Shown piece after piece: positions 1-7,535 of a stretch of 10,347 nt of DNA. A model generated the notes under the pieces. That model made no database searches, was not told where the DNA came from, and saw only the letters and a program-made list of their open reading frames with translations. The DNA lies in NCBI GenBank assembly GCA_946479395.1, contig CAMLFV010000096.1, forward strand, positions 1 through 10,347, written 5' to 3'. Origin of the DNA: an uncultured Flavobacterium sp. GTDB lineage: Bacteria; Bacteroidota; Bacteroidia; Flavobacteriales; Flavobacteriaceae. Each line of letters begins with the position of its first letter. Positions within the stretch are counted from its first letter, which is position 1. The translations under genes were made by a program, and so were the position numbers.

Positions 1-3000
1 TTTTCTATTTAAAACTATTGCCAATTTCGCTTTGTTTTGAAGCGATAATGCTACCCAATTTTTCTTTAAATCGATAAAATTCTGATTCAATTGCTTAGAA
101 ACATCAGCAGGAATTGCAAAATCTTTCGCATAATAACTCTTCACAAAAGCATAATTAATCGCACTGTGATTTGAGAATGTCTTGTCTTTTGTTTTCAGTT
201 GATCCTGGATTTTAACATCAATAAACCTGTGAGCTTTATTTACGATGTTTTTCACATCGGTTTCGTTAAAATGCGAAATTCCTAATTTATCTAATTGTTC
301 TGCCGTAACCAAAATGTGCTGCGTTATGTAATCGTTTTCAGATCCGCCCGAAAACCAACCAAAACCACCCGATGCGTTTTGACGTTCACCTAATGTTTTA
401 ATAATTTCATCGGCTTCTTTTTCCAATCGATCCCTATCAAAGTAAGCTGCTAACTGTGCTTTTTTCTCTTCATTTGAAACTAAATCTTTCATCCACGGAG
501 TTTCCTGAAGCACTAGTTGTTTCAATTCTTCATTGTCCTCTAATTTCGATTTTGGGTTATTCTTCCATTCAGAAATCAAATCTTTAATCGTCGGATTTTT
601 TTCTAACACATGCATCGCTAAAACATCGGCAAAATACTTGGCAAAAATTTGTTCGTTACAAGTGTGCTGAAAATCGTACAAATAAGGCAACGACTGCATG
701 GTTAACCAAGTGGCGTTGTGCGAAATTTCTACCACAAACTGATGATTTTTCAACGTTTGTGAATTGTTATTTAGTAAATTATCAAGTTTATACTCTTTAT
801 TTTGATTACCCAACTGCCAAATCGGAGCCGTTTCGGTAATCAATGTTCTGTTGCTTAAAACCGGAATAACGCTTTCTTCACCATCGGTAAAATTGCCAGC
901 TTTTACAGAAATGCGGTATTGCAACCCTTCGATCTCTTTAGGAATTTCAACCGACCAGCTAACGGTATTGGCACTTAATCCGTTGATTGTTGTTGGAACA
1001 AGTTTATCGGTTCTAATGATTTTATCAGTTAAATCTTCGCCGGTAACGGTATTAAACAAACGCAAAACAGCAGTTGCCTGCAACGGAGTATTGGTGGTAT
1101 TGCTTACGCGCGCTTTTAAAACAACCATATCAGTCTCACGAACAAAACGCGGCATGTTTGGCTGTATCATTACATCTTTTTGGGTTCTGCTTAAACTTTG
1201 TATATAAACAAAATTGGTTGCTTTATTATGTGCCAACCCACGGAATTTCCATTTTGTTAATGCTTCGGGTGCGGTAAAATCAATTTCTACCGAACCATCT
1301 TTCTGAATTTTTAAATGCGGAAAGAAGAAAGCTGTTTCTTGTAAGTTTTTGCGTAATGGAATCTCTAAATGTTCTGCTGCCTGCTGTGCTTTTTTAGTAG
1401 TAATAACAATAACACCGTTTGCGCCACGATTACCGTAAATGGCAGTTGCACCGGTATCTTTTAGAATAGTAACATCACCTACTTCATCAGGATTTAATGC
1501 TTTAAAACGCGATGCCGAGATTGGTACTCCATCAATAACATACAAAGGTTGAGCATCTCCAGTAATAGACCCTAAACCACGCAAAACAACAGATGTAGTA
1601 GCACCAGGTTGCCCTTCTATAGTTTTAGATCTTACTGGTGATGCAGCTACTGCACTTTTCGATTTTGACATGGTTCGGTATGTATCAATAACTACTTCAT
1701 TCAACATATCTTCTTCATCTTCAAACTGCATAACATTATCGAACTCATTATTAACATAAACTCCTGGAAGATTCTTTAATATCTTTTCAATTAGATCATT
1801 TCTTTTCTTATCTGAATACGATTTATCTTCTTTTAAATGATTGTAAATTCGGTTTAAGCGTTGTAATTCATAAGTTTCATCTGCAAAACGTTGAACTGCT
1901 TTCTGATTTATTTCATCGGTATTTGGTTGTAAATAAACAACAGTAAATTTATTTTTAAGTTGTAATCTTTCTTGTTTATAACCTAATGCAGCAACTGCTA
2001 CAGGTTGCTTTTTTTCTGACCACACACGACCAAATCCTTCAGTATTTGTCACAGAACCATTAGCTGAAATTATATTGTAAACATAAGCATTTGCTATTGT
2101 TTTATAAGAAACAGCATCACGAACTTCTATTTGATAATATACAACTTTCTGGTTAAAATAATCTTTAGGTAAATGATCTTGATAGGATTTATTGAACCAT
2201 TTATTTTTACTAAAATCGTATCCGAAATAATTAAATCCGTTAAAATAAAACGATTGACTGTGGTAAAAATTAGTTGCAATACTGTAATAGTTATTAAGAA
2301 CACTGCGTTGTGAATTGATTCTACCAAAATAAATATCTTTTGATTTACTAAAGAAATTTTGGTTTGTATCCCAATCTCTGGAATGCAAAACATCTAAAGA
2401 AGCATCATACATACTGGCTAAAAACTCGCCCTGCATTGCTTTTTTTGTGTCTTTAGATTTAAAGTTTAATTTCCACTGATACGCTTTACCCGGAATTAAT
2501 TTATTGTTCCAAACTTCCCATTCTGTTAACCATTCCTCTTTATTACTTTTCTTTTCAGGAATATCATAACTTCCGTTACCATTAAACGTTAAATGTTCTT
2601 TAGCAAAGTACCATTGATATTGTATGTTAGCATTTTCTTTACTATCTGCTAACGGAATTTTTACTAACTGTGAACCTTTTGAAACCGTAACTAATTTTGC
2701 ACTTAATGTTGCATTTGTATTAAAAACTTCCAGATAAAGAGATACATTTTCGTATGCAGAAAGCACTTGTAAAATCAATTCTTTTTCAGAAGAGCTTTTA
2801 TGCGTGTTTATTTTGAAGGATTCATTTGTGGCTAAATCTTCCTTAACATTATGTATATTTATATCTGTTGAATCTTTTAAGGATAATTTCGATTTTTCAT
2901 CTACAATTTCAAAAACAACTTTATAACTTCCTGTTTGCCAATTGGTAATATCGTGTACAAACTTTTTATCTTTTTCGGTAGTATATTTGGCTTCGTAAAC

Positions 3001-5661
3001 CAATTCTTCATCGGAATAAGCTTCGTCGGTTTTTTGATACGTTTCATAAGGAAATAATCTTCTATAAGCATCTTCATCAATCGACTGAACTTCGGGATGC
3101 TGCCATGAACGCTGCATAAAAAACCTTTTAGGCGGCAAGGTTTTAAATATTTTAATGGTTCCGTTTACAGAAACATCATCACCGTTATGCGTAAATGAAT
3201 TTACATTTAGATTTAACTTTTCGTTGGTTGATAATTGATCTTGCCCGTAAACGGATATACGTGTTGCGTAATTCGAAACAAAAAAATTGCCTCGGTTATT
3301 ACGAACTTCCCCGCTATTATCTGTTACTTCAAAATGATAATCTATCGGAATTTTTGAATGATCTTTTTGGATAGTGTCGTTTTTAGATATAGAAGGTATT
3401 TTAAATTTATATTTAAATTCACCCAATTCATCTGTTGTTAGGGTATCATTCTTAATAAAAAAATCTTTATAGGTATAATTATCTGCTTGTAGTTTTACAA
3501 TTACCTGAGCATTGGCAATAGATCCACCTGCTAAACTTTTAGCTCGCCCAACCAATTCTACCTCATCATTAAAATATACGTTTTTCTTAAAATCATCTAC
3601 CTCAACAGTAAAAGTCGGTCTTTTATATTCTTCAACCTTAAAATAAAACGATTCACCGTTTAAACTAGATTTATCCCAAAAAGCTTCTTCATCTGTATCT
3701 GTATAATCATCTAATTCCTCAACATCTATCGTAAAATCTCCAGTTAAAATATTTTTTGGCAATTTAAAAGTTCCGCTGAACGATCCCATTTCATTTGTGG
3801 TAACTGTTCTTTTTTCGATTTCATCTCTATTGTCATCATTGAGAATTAATTCAACAGATTTATTTTTGACTATTTCGTTACCTGTTTCTTTGGTTTGATA
3901 CAAAATTCCTTTAAAGCTGACTTCCTGCCCTGGTCTATAAATAGATCGATCTGTATAGAAAAGTACTTCAACATATTCTTTACCTCCGTATGATCTTATA
4001 CTTTGCTTGTTCCAATCTTCGTAAACCGTTTTTTTATAGGTTTCGTTTTCTAAAAATACCTGAAGATCGTAGTTATTTGTTGTATCTTTTTCTTTTTTAA
4101 ATAAAACCGTACCATTTCCATCAGTTATAAAACGTTGATTTTTAATTACAACCGTAGTATTTTTATAAGGTTTACCAGTTTTTGGATGCACAAAATAAAA
4201 CAAAACCTCATCGTTATTATTCTCCGCAGACTTATTGCTATTAGAAATACTTTTGCTAAAAACCATTACGTTGGTTACGCTAAATACGTTGTACTTAACT
4301 TTGTAAGCATCTGTTAAATGATCGGTATTTTTGTAAGCAACCATTAAATAAGTACCTAACGGTAATTTTTCTCCCAACACTTCGGTTGATGAACTGAAAT
4401 ATTTCTCTGTTTGTGGAAGATCAACATTAAATTCGGCTACGGGCTTATTGTTCGATATAATTACTTTGCAAATACTGTCATTTACTACACTTGGATAATT
4501 TTTAATATCATAATAAGCAAAATGTAGTTTTTGTATATTTTTATAATTTACAAGATATTTTACAGGTTCATTTTCATAGACTTCGGTAAGTAACGATACA
4601 TCAAAAACCTGATCATTTAGCATATTTTCTAATGTAACGGCACTTTCTAACACATCGTTTTGCGAACGTTGGGTTTTTATTTCGGCTGTTAACTGTAAGG
4701 CCTTTTCGTAATAATCTTTATTTTCTTTTTTATTGGCGTTATTAATCAAAAACTTGGCTCTTTCTATTTTGTATCGATTCTTATAAAATTCGGTTTTCAG
4801 GTTTTTTCCTAAATCATCAATAACCTTTAAATCTTGATCTTGAGAATACAGTGAATATCTGTAAAATTTAATTTTATCTAAATTTAAATCATCATTATTA
4901 TCAGTATAAAAACTCTCGAGCTGCTGGAATAATTCTATAATTTTTTGATTGTAAAAATCTACCGAATATTCATTAGGTTCGATTATAATTTTAGATTTCT
5001 TAAAATCATTAGAAAAATCCTGCAACCTTACAATTTCCAAAGGTTTCACATAAGTTGCTACTATATAATTCTGAATAAAATTATGTGCAAAAATTTCAAA
5101 AACAGTTTGTTCTAAATTATTTTCAATAAAATCGTAATCGATCAAATCTTTAATTTCACTAACTTTTGTTTCCCTTAAAAGTTTTTCATTTTTAAACAAT
5201 AAATCCGCTTGTTCAGTTAACACCTGTTTGTAATGTTCGCCAGACCATTTTTCTATATCATCAGGTATAATTTCGGTAGTATTTTTAGTACTTTTAGAAT
5301 AATAGTAAGCACCATTACTCATCATTTCATTGTAAACCGTTTTTATATAATACCAACGATAAATTTCTTTGTAAATACCTTTATTTGAATTGATTTCTTT
5401 GGTAAGATCATTTAAAACGTTTTGTGTAGAAATTTCTTGTAACTCATTTTTAAATTTTAAGTTATACACTACTGCTTTAATTTTTTGTTGCGAATTTTTC
5501 TTTCTATTCGCTTTATTATAAATATCCTGCACTTCTTTATAGGCAGATTTATAGCTTCCCGCTTTTTCTAATTCGTAAACTTTTTGCCATTCTTTAGTAA
5601 AATCTTGCGCATGAATAGTTGTTGTAAAAACAAGTAGTAGCAGTAAATAAAAGTGTTTCAT
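1..5661 (-). CDS. alpha-2-macroglobulin-like protein with embedded carboxypeptidase-regulatory and SusC-type plug domains (3' end off window)
   Basis: The single uninterrupted frame gives 1887 residues; the C-terminus lies beyond the left edge. Residues 1-18 form a type I signal peptide (leucine core, cleavage near IHA-QD) with no lipobox Cys, so the product should be exported and not lipidated. Residues 19-470 look mostly helical. An MG1-like segment (about 485-545) is followed by MG2 (about 565-650, with TDRSIYRPGQ) and MG3 (from about 668, VEEYKRPTF). A carboxypeptidase-regulatory-like beta domain lies at about 1176-1245. A SusC-type plug lies at about 1318-1425 (LNEVV, VLRG, YVIDGVP, GATAIYGNRGANGVIVIT). 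The A2M domain follows at about 1435-1530 (ETAFFFPHL, FTAPEALTKWKF). A TED-like region starts near 1640 with thioester-type motif C1668-N-E-Q1671 and GGFGWFSGG. Family members trap proteases through bait cleavage and thioester capture; that role is inferred here. The ATG at 5661 is chosen because the signal peptide starts there. Confidence 0.93.
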   Translation of the reverse strand, partial: MKHFYLLLLLVFTTTIHAQDFTKEWQKVYELEKAGSYKSAYKEVQDIYNKANRKKNSQQKIKAVVYNLKFKNELQEISTQNVLNDLTKEINSNKGIYKEIYRWYYIKTVYNEMMSNGAYYYSKSTKNTTEIIPDDIEKWSGEHYKQVLTEQADLLFKNEKLLRETKVSEIKDLIDYDFIENNLEQTVFEIFAHNFIQNYIVATYVKPLEIVRLQDFSNDFKKSKIIIEPNEYSVDFYNQKIIELFQQLESFYTDNNDDLNLDKIKFYRYSLYSQDQDLKVIDDLGKNLKTEFYKNRYKIERAKFLINNANKKENKDYYEKALQLTAEIKTQRSQNDVLESAVTLENMLNDQVFDVSLLTEVYENEPVKYLVNYKNIQKLHFAYYDIKNYPSVVNDSICKVIISNNKPVAEFNVDLPQTEKYFSSSTEVLGEKLPLGTYLMVAYKNTDHLTDAYKVKYNVFSVTNVMVFSKSISNSNKSAENNNDEVLFYFVHPKTGKPYKNTTVVIKNQRFITDGNGTVLFKKEKDTTNNYDLQVFLENETYKKTVYEDWNKQSIRSYGGKEYVEVLFYTDRSIYRPGQEVSFKGILYQTKETGNEIVKNKSVELILNDDNRDEIEKRTVTTNEMGSFSGTFKLPKNILTGDFTIDVEELDDYTDTDEEAFWDKSSLNGESFYFKVEEYKRPTFTVEVDDFKKNVYFNDEVELVGRAKSLAGGSIANAQVIVKLQADNYTYKDFFIKNDTLTTDELGEFKYKFKIPSISKNDTIQKDHSKIPIDYHFEVTDNSGEVRNNRGNFFVSNYATRISVYGQDQLSTNEKLNLNVNSFTHNGDDVSVNGTIKIFKTLPPKRFFMQRSWQHPEVQSIDEDAYRRLFPYETYQKTDEAYSDEELVYEAKYTTEKDKKFVHDITNWQTGSYKVVFEIVDEKSKLSLKDSTDINIHNVKEDLATNESFKINTHKSSSEKELILQVLSAYENVSLYLEVFNTNATLSAKLVTVSKGSQLVKIPLADSKENANIQYQWYFAKEHLTFNGNGSYDIPEKKSNKEEWLTEWEVWNNKLIPGKAYQWKLNFKSKDTKKAMQGEFLASMYDASLDVLHSRDWDTNQNFFSKSKDIYFGRINSQRSVLNNYYSIATNFYHSQSFYFNGFNYFGYDFSKNKWFNKSYQDHLPKDYFNQKVVYYQIEVRDAVSYKTIANAYVYNIISANGSVTNTEGFGRVWSEKKQPVAVAALGYKQERLQLKNKFTVVYLQPNTDEINQKAVQRFADETYELQRLNRIYNHLKEDKSYSDKKRNDLIEKILKNLPGVYVNNEFDNVMQFEDEEDMLNEVVIDTYRTMSKSKSAVAASPVRSKTIEGQPGATTSVVLRGLGSITGDAQPLYVIDGVPISASRFKALNPDEVGDVTILKDTGATAIYGNRGANGVIVITTKKAQQAAEHLEIPLRKNLQETAFFFPHLKIQKDGSVEIDFTAPEALTKWKFRGLAHNKATNFVYIQSLSRTQKDVMIQPNMPRFVRETDMVVLKARVSNTTNTPLQATAVLRLFNTVTGEDLTDKIIRTDKLVPTTINGLSANTVSWSVEIPKEIEGLQYRISVKAGNFTDGEESVIPVLSNRTLITETAPIWQLGNQNKEYKLDNLLNNNSQTLKNHQFVVEISHNATWLTMQSLPYLYDFQHTCNEQIFAKYFADVLAMHVLEKNPTIKDLISEWKNNPKSKLEDNEELKQLVLQETPWMKDLVSNEEKKAQLAAYFDRDRLEKEADEIIKTLGERQNASGGFGWFSGGSENDYITQHILVTAEQLDKLGISHFNETDVKNIVNKAHRFIDVKIQDQLKTKDKTFSNHSAINYAFVKSYYAKDFAIPADVSKQLNQNFIDLKKNWVALSLQNKAKLAIVLNRK

Positions 5662-5730
5662 AAGGTAATTGCTAATAAGATGCGGTTAAAATACATCTTT
5701 TTTGTAAATTTAAGCTTTAAAAAATTTTGT
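5662..5730. promoter_or_regulatory. divergent intergenic region; candidate -7 box TAAATTTA at 5705-5712 (+)
   Basis: These 69 bases separate two divergently transcribed genes and must carry start signals for both unless transcription enters from further away. On the plus strand, TAAATTTA (5705-5712) matches the Bacteroidota -7 consensus TAnnTTTG at 7 of 8 positions and ends 18 nt before the ATG at 5731. No convincing TTG -33 element lies at the usual spacing. On the minus strand only a weaker TATTTTAA match is seen. Neither gene has a clear Shine-Dalgarno sequence; the leaders are A/T-rich, as is common in this phylum. In so AT-rich a sequence such matches can arise by chance. Confidence 0.3.
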
Positions 5731-6240
5731 ATGAAGAAATTTATAGGAATTTGTACGCTTTTACTCACTGTTATTTCGTGTGATAAAAAAGCGGAAACTG
5801 CTGTTGAAAAGCCTCAGATTATTGAATTAAGTACTGACTACAACTCGGTATTTAATCAATTCACTAAACAAAATGACACGCTTTATGTTGTGAATTTTTG
5901 GGCTACTTGGTGCCAGCCTTGCGTTGAAGAACTACCCGACTTTATGAAGGCAAACAACGAATTTAAATCAGAAAAATTCAAAATGATTTTGGTTAGTTTA
6001 GATAAAGCTGTCGATTTTGAAACCAAAGTTAAAAACTACATTAAAACCAACAACATTAAACCCGATGTTTATGTTTTAAGCGATAACAAACGTATGAACG
6101 AATGGATTCCTAAAATTAATAAAACATGGAGTGGCGCCATACCTGCAACAGCAATTTACAAAAATGGCAAACAAGTTTTTTTTAACGAAGGACAAATTTC
6201 GTACAACGATTTAGTAAACACCATTAACAAATTTAAATAA
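5731..6240 (+). CDS. TlpA/ResA-like thioredoxin-fold lipoprotein
   Basis: The product has 169 residues. A lipoprotein leader ends at the lipobox VIS-C17, so the mature protein should be anchored in the cell envelope with its domain in the periplasm. The thioredoxin fold follows: strand VVNFWATW leads into the active site C61-Q-P-C64, and the cis-proline is P138 in GAIPATAIY. This is the layout of TlpA/ResA-type thiol-disulfide oxidoreductases, which reduce or exchange disulfides in exported proteins such as cytochrome c precursors; the actual partner is unknown. The frame stays open upstream to an ATG at 5653, but the ATG at 5731 is preferred because the lipoprotein signal begins exactly there and the upstream start would overlap the divergent gene. 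The next gene begins 6 nt after the stop, so the two are very probably one operon. Confidence 0.93.
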   Translation: MKKFIGICTLLLTVISCDKKAETAVEKPQIIELSTDYNSVFNQFTKQNDTLYVVNFWATWCQPCVEELPDFMKANNEFKSEKFKMILVSLDKAVDFETKVKNYIKTNNIKPDVYVLSDNKRMNEWIPKINKTWSGAIPATAIYKNGKQVFFNEGQISYNDLVNTINKFK

Positions 6241-6246
6241 ACAAAA

Positions 6247-6918
6247 ATGAAGAAAATTTTAGCATTAGCTTTATTTGCAGCTGCTTTTGTAAGCTGTAAG
6301 AAAGAAGCTACAACAACCACCGAAACCGTTACAAACGACACTATTACTAAAACCGAAGAACCTGCTATAGAAAGAACTGGTTACCAAATTGGTGCCGAAG
6401 CTACTGATTTTTCGTTAAAAGGAACCGACGATAAAATGTATTCGTTAGCGCAATTTACCGATGCTAAAGGATACATTGTAATTTTTACATGTAACCATTG
6501 TCCGTACGCAAAAGCGTATGAAGACAGAATTATAGCTTTAGATGCTAAATACAAATCGTTAGGATATCCTGTTATTGCAATTAATCCGAATGATCCTGTG
6601 GCGCAACCCGAAGATAGTTTTGATTTAATGAAAACACGTGCTAAAGAAAAAGGATTTACTTTTCCGTATTTGTTTGATGAAGGACAGAAAATTTATCCGC
6701 AATACGGAGCTACTAAAACGCCACACGTTTACATTCTTCAAAAAGAAAATGGCAAAAACATTGTAAAATACATTGGTGCTATTGATAATAATCATGAAAA
6801 TGCAAACGATGTAACAGAGAAGTATGTAGAAGCTGCTGTTGATGCACTATTAAAAAATGAACCTATAAAACAAACCGAAACAGTTGCTATTGGCTGTACA
6901 ATTAAGGTTAAAAAATAA
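6247..6918 (+). CDS. peroxiredoxin-like 1 family (thioredoxin-fold) lipoprotein
   Basis: The product has 223 residues. The leader ends in FVS-C17 (lipobox), followed by a Thr/Glu-rich, probably disordered linker to about residue 43. The AhpC/TSA-like fold runs from about 46 to 205. The active-site segment is FTC82-N-H-C85-PYAKAYEDRI, followed by VIAINPNDP and FPYLFDEGQKIYPQYGATKTPHVYIL. The C-terminus ends in GC217TIKVKK, matching the GCSIK-type tail typical of the PRX-like-1 group. That family resembles peroxiredoxins, but its substrate is not well established. Cys217 could act as a resolving cysteine; this is inference. The gene lies 6 nt downstream of the TlpA-like lipoprotein gene, which suggests electron transfer between the two in the periplasm. 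A strong hairpin terminator follows 20 nt after the stop. Confidence 0.92.
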   Translation: MKKILALALFAAAFVSCKKEATTTTETVTNDTITKTEEPAIERTGYQIGAEATDFSLKGTDDKMYSLAQFTDAKGYIVIFTCNHCPYAKAYEDRIIALDAKYKSLGYPVIAINPNDPVAQPEDSFDLMKTRAKEKGFTFPYLFDEGQKIYPQYGATKTPHVYILQKENGKNIVKYIGAIDNNHENANDVTEKYVEAAVDALLKNEPIKQTETVAIGCTIKVKK

Positions 6919-6937
6919 TTGTTAGTTTACCAGAATG

Positions 6938-6971
6938 AAAAAGCTGTTTCAGTAATTTGAAACAGCTTTTT
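6938..6971. terminator. bidirectional intrinsic terminator
   Basis: There is a perfect 14-bp inverted repeat: the left arm 6938-6951 (AAAAAGCTGTTTCA) pairs with the right arm 6958-6971 (TGAAACAGCTTTTT) around the 6-nt loop GTAATT. On the plus strand the stem runs into seven T (6967-6973). On the minus strand the five A at 6938-6942 give a shorter T run. It sits between the stops of two convergent genes (6918 on plus, 6992 on minus), so it can end both operons. Confidence 0.9.
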
Positions 6972-6991
6972 TTATTTTCTGTTGATAAGAA

Positions 6992-7498
6992 TTAGTCATC
7001 AATACGAACAAAATTTCCGTCGGCATCAAACTCTAAATCAATGTCTGATGCTAAATCAATTTTTATCTTTTTATCTTCTTTATCAATTGCAGTTGCAAAG
7101 GTTGATGCGTATTTTTTAGACAAATACGTTTTAATATTATCCGGCAAAACACCTTTTGGTAAACCTTTGGCATCTTTCCATTCGTGCCAAACACCATCGC
7201 TGTCAAAATCAATTTCGGCGCCATCGTTAAACTTCACTTCGTAACTTTTCCCAATTACCGGAATAGTTTTTACTTCGTACGACGCAATGTTGTCTTGACT
7301 GTAATGACTGTTGATTGTTTCTAGCGCTTTTACAGGTAAGTCGGTAAAATTCATATTGTTTTTTTGTACATCTTCAGCAGTGTTTTGGTTAGTTACTGTG
7401 TCTGAATTTGTTGATGACGGCGTAACTGTAACTTCTTTTTTGCACGAAACAAGAGTTAATCCGCCTAAAGCTAATAATAATAGAAAATTCTTTTTCAT
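6992..7498 (-). CDS. lipoprotein with two PepSY-like (DUF2874-type) repeats
   Basis: The product has 168 residues. The leader ends in LVS-C19, giving a lipoprotein, followed by a Ser/Thr/Asn-rich linker to about residue 50. Two related units follow: about 54-107, beginning LPVKALETI and ending EIDFDSDGVWHEW, and about 118-167, beginning LPDNIKTYL and ending DLEFDADGNFVRID. Each has a helix followed by beta strands closing with an acidic D/E-F-D-x-D-G turn. This is the pattern of the PepSY-like putative beta-lactamase-inhibitor-like family common in Bacteroidota envelopes; its function is not known. The gene is last in the minus-strand series, 37 nt after the preceding stop, and the hairpin terminator lies just beyond it. 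It may be co-transcribed with the upstream genes or use its own promoter. The role is not assigned. Confidence 0.87.
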   Translation of the reverse strand: MKKNFLLLLALGGLTLVSCKKEVTVTPSSTNSDTVTNQNTAEDVQKNNMNFTDLPVKALETINSHYSQDNIASYEVKTIPVIGKSYEVKFNDGAEIDFDSDGVWHEWKDAKGLPKGVLPDNIKTYLSKKYASTFATAIDKEDKKIKIDLASDIDLEFDADGNFVRIDD

Positions 7499-7521
7499 AA
7501 TATAAACTTTTAAAAATCAAC

Positions 7522-7529
7522 TAAATATA
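7522..7529 (-). promoter_or_regulatory. possible -7 box (TATATTTA) for the PepSY-like lipoprotein gene
   Basis: Read on the minus strand, TATATTTA matches TAnnTTTG at 7 of 8 positions and ends 23 nt before the ATG at 7498, inside the 37-nt gap after the preceding gene. No TTG at the usual -33 spacing was found. It is therefore a weak candidate for an internal promoter. Confidence 0.2.
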
Positions 7530-7535
7530 CAAAAA

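Noticed and set aside
1387..2136. A separate TonB-dependent receptor gene.
   Set aside because: The plug is in the same uninterrupted frame as the macroglobulin on both sides and no barrel follows, so it is a domain and not a receptor.
851..4317. Several frames of 60-118 codons inside the macroglobulin gene (851-1207 and 1074-1277 plus, 2127-2393 minus, 4135-4317 plus).
   Set aside because: They are shadows of one continuous, domain-bearing frame, have no recognisable motifs and no gene-like spacing or start context.
5653..5730. A 26-codon upstream extension of the TlpA-like gene to the ATG at 5653.
   Set aside because: It would bury the lipoprotein signal inside the protein and overlap the start of the divergent macroglobulin gene. 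The ATG at 5731 begins a proper leader.
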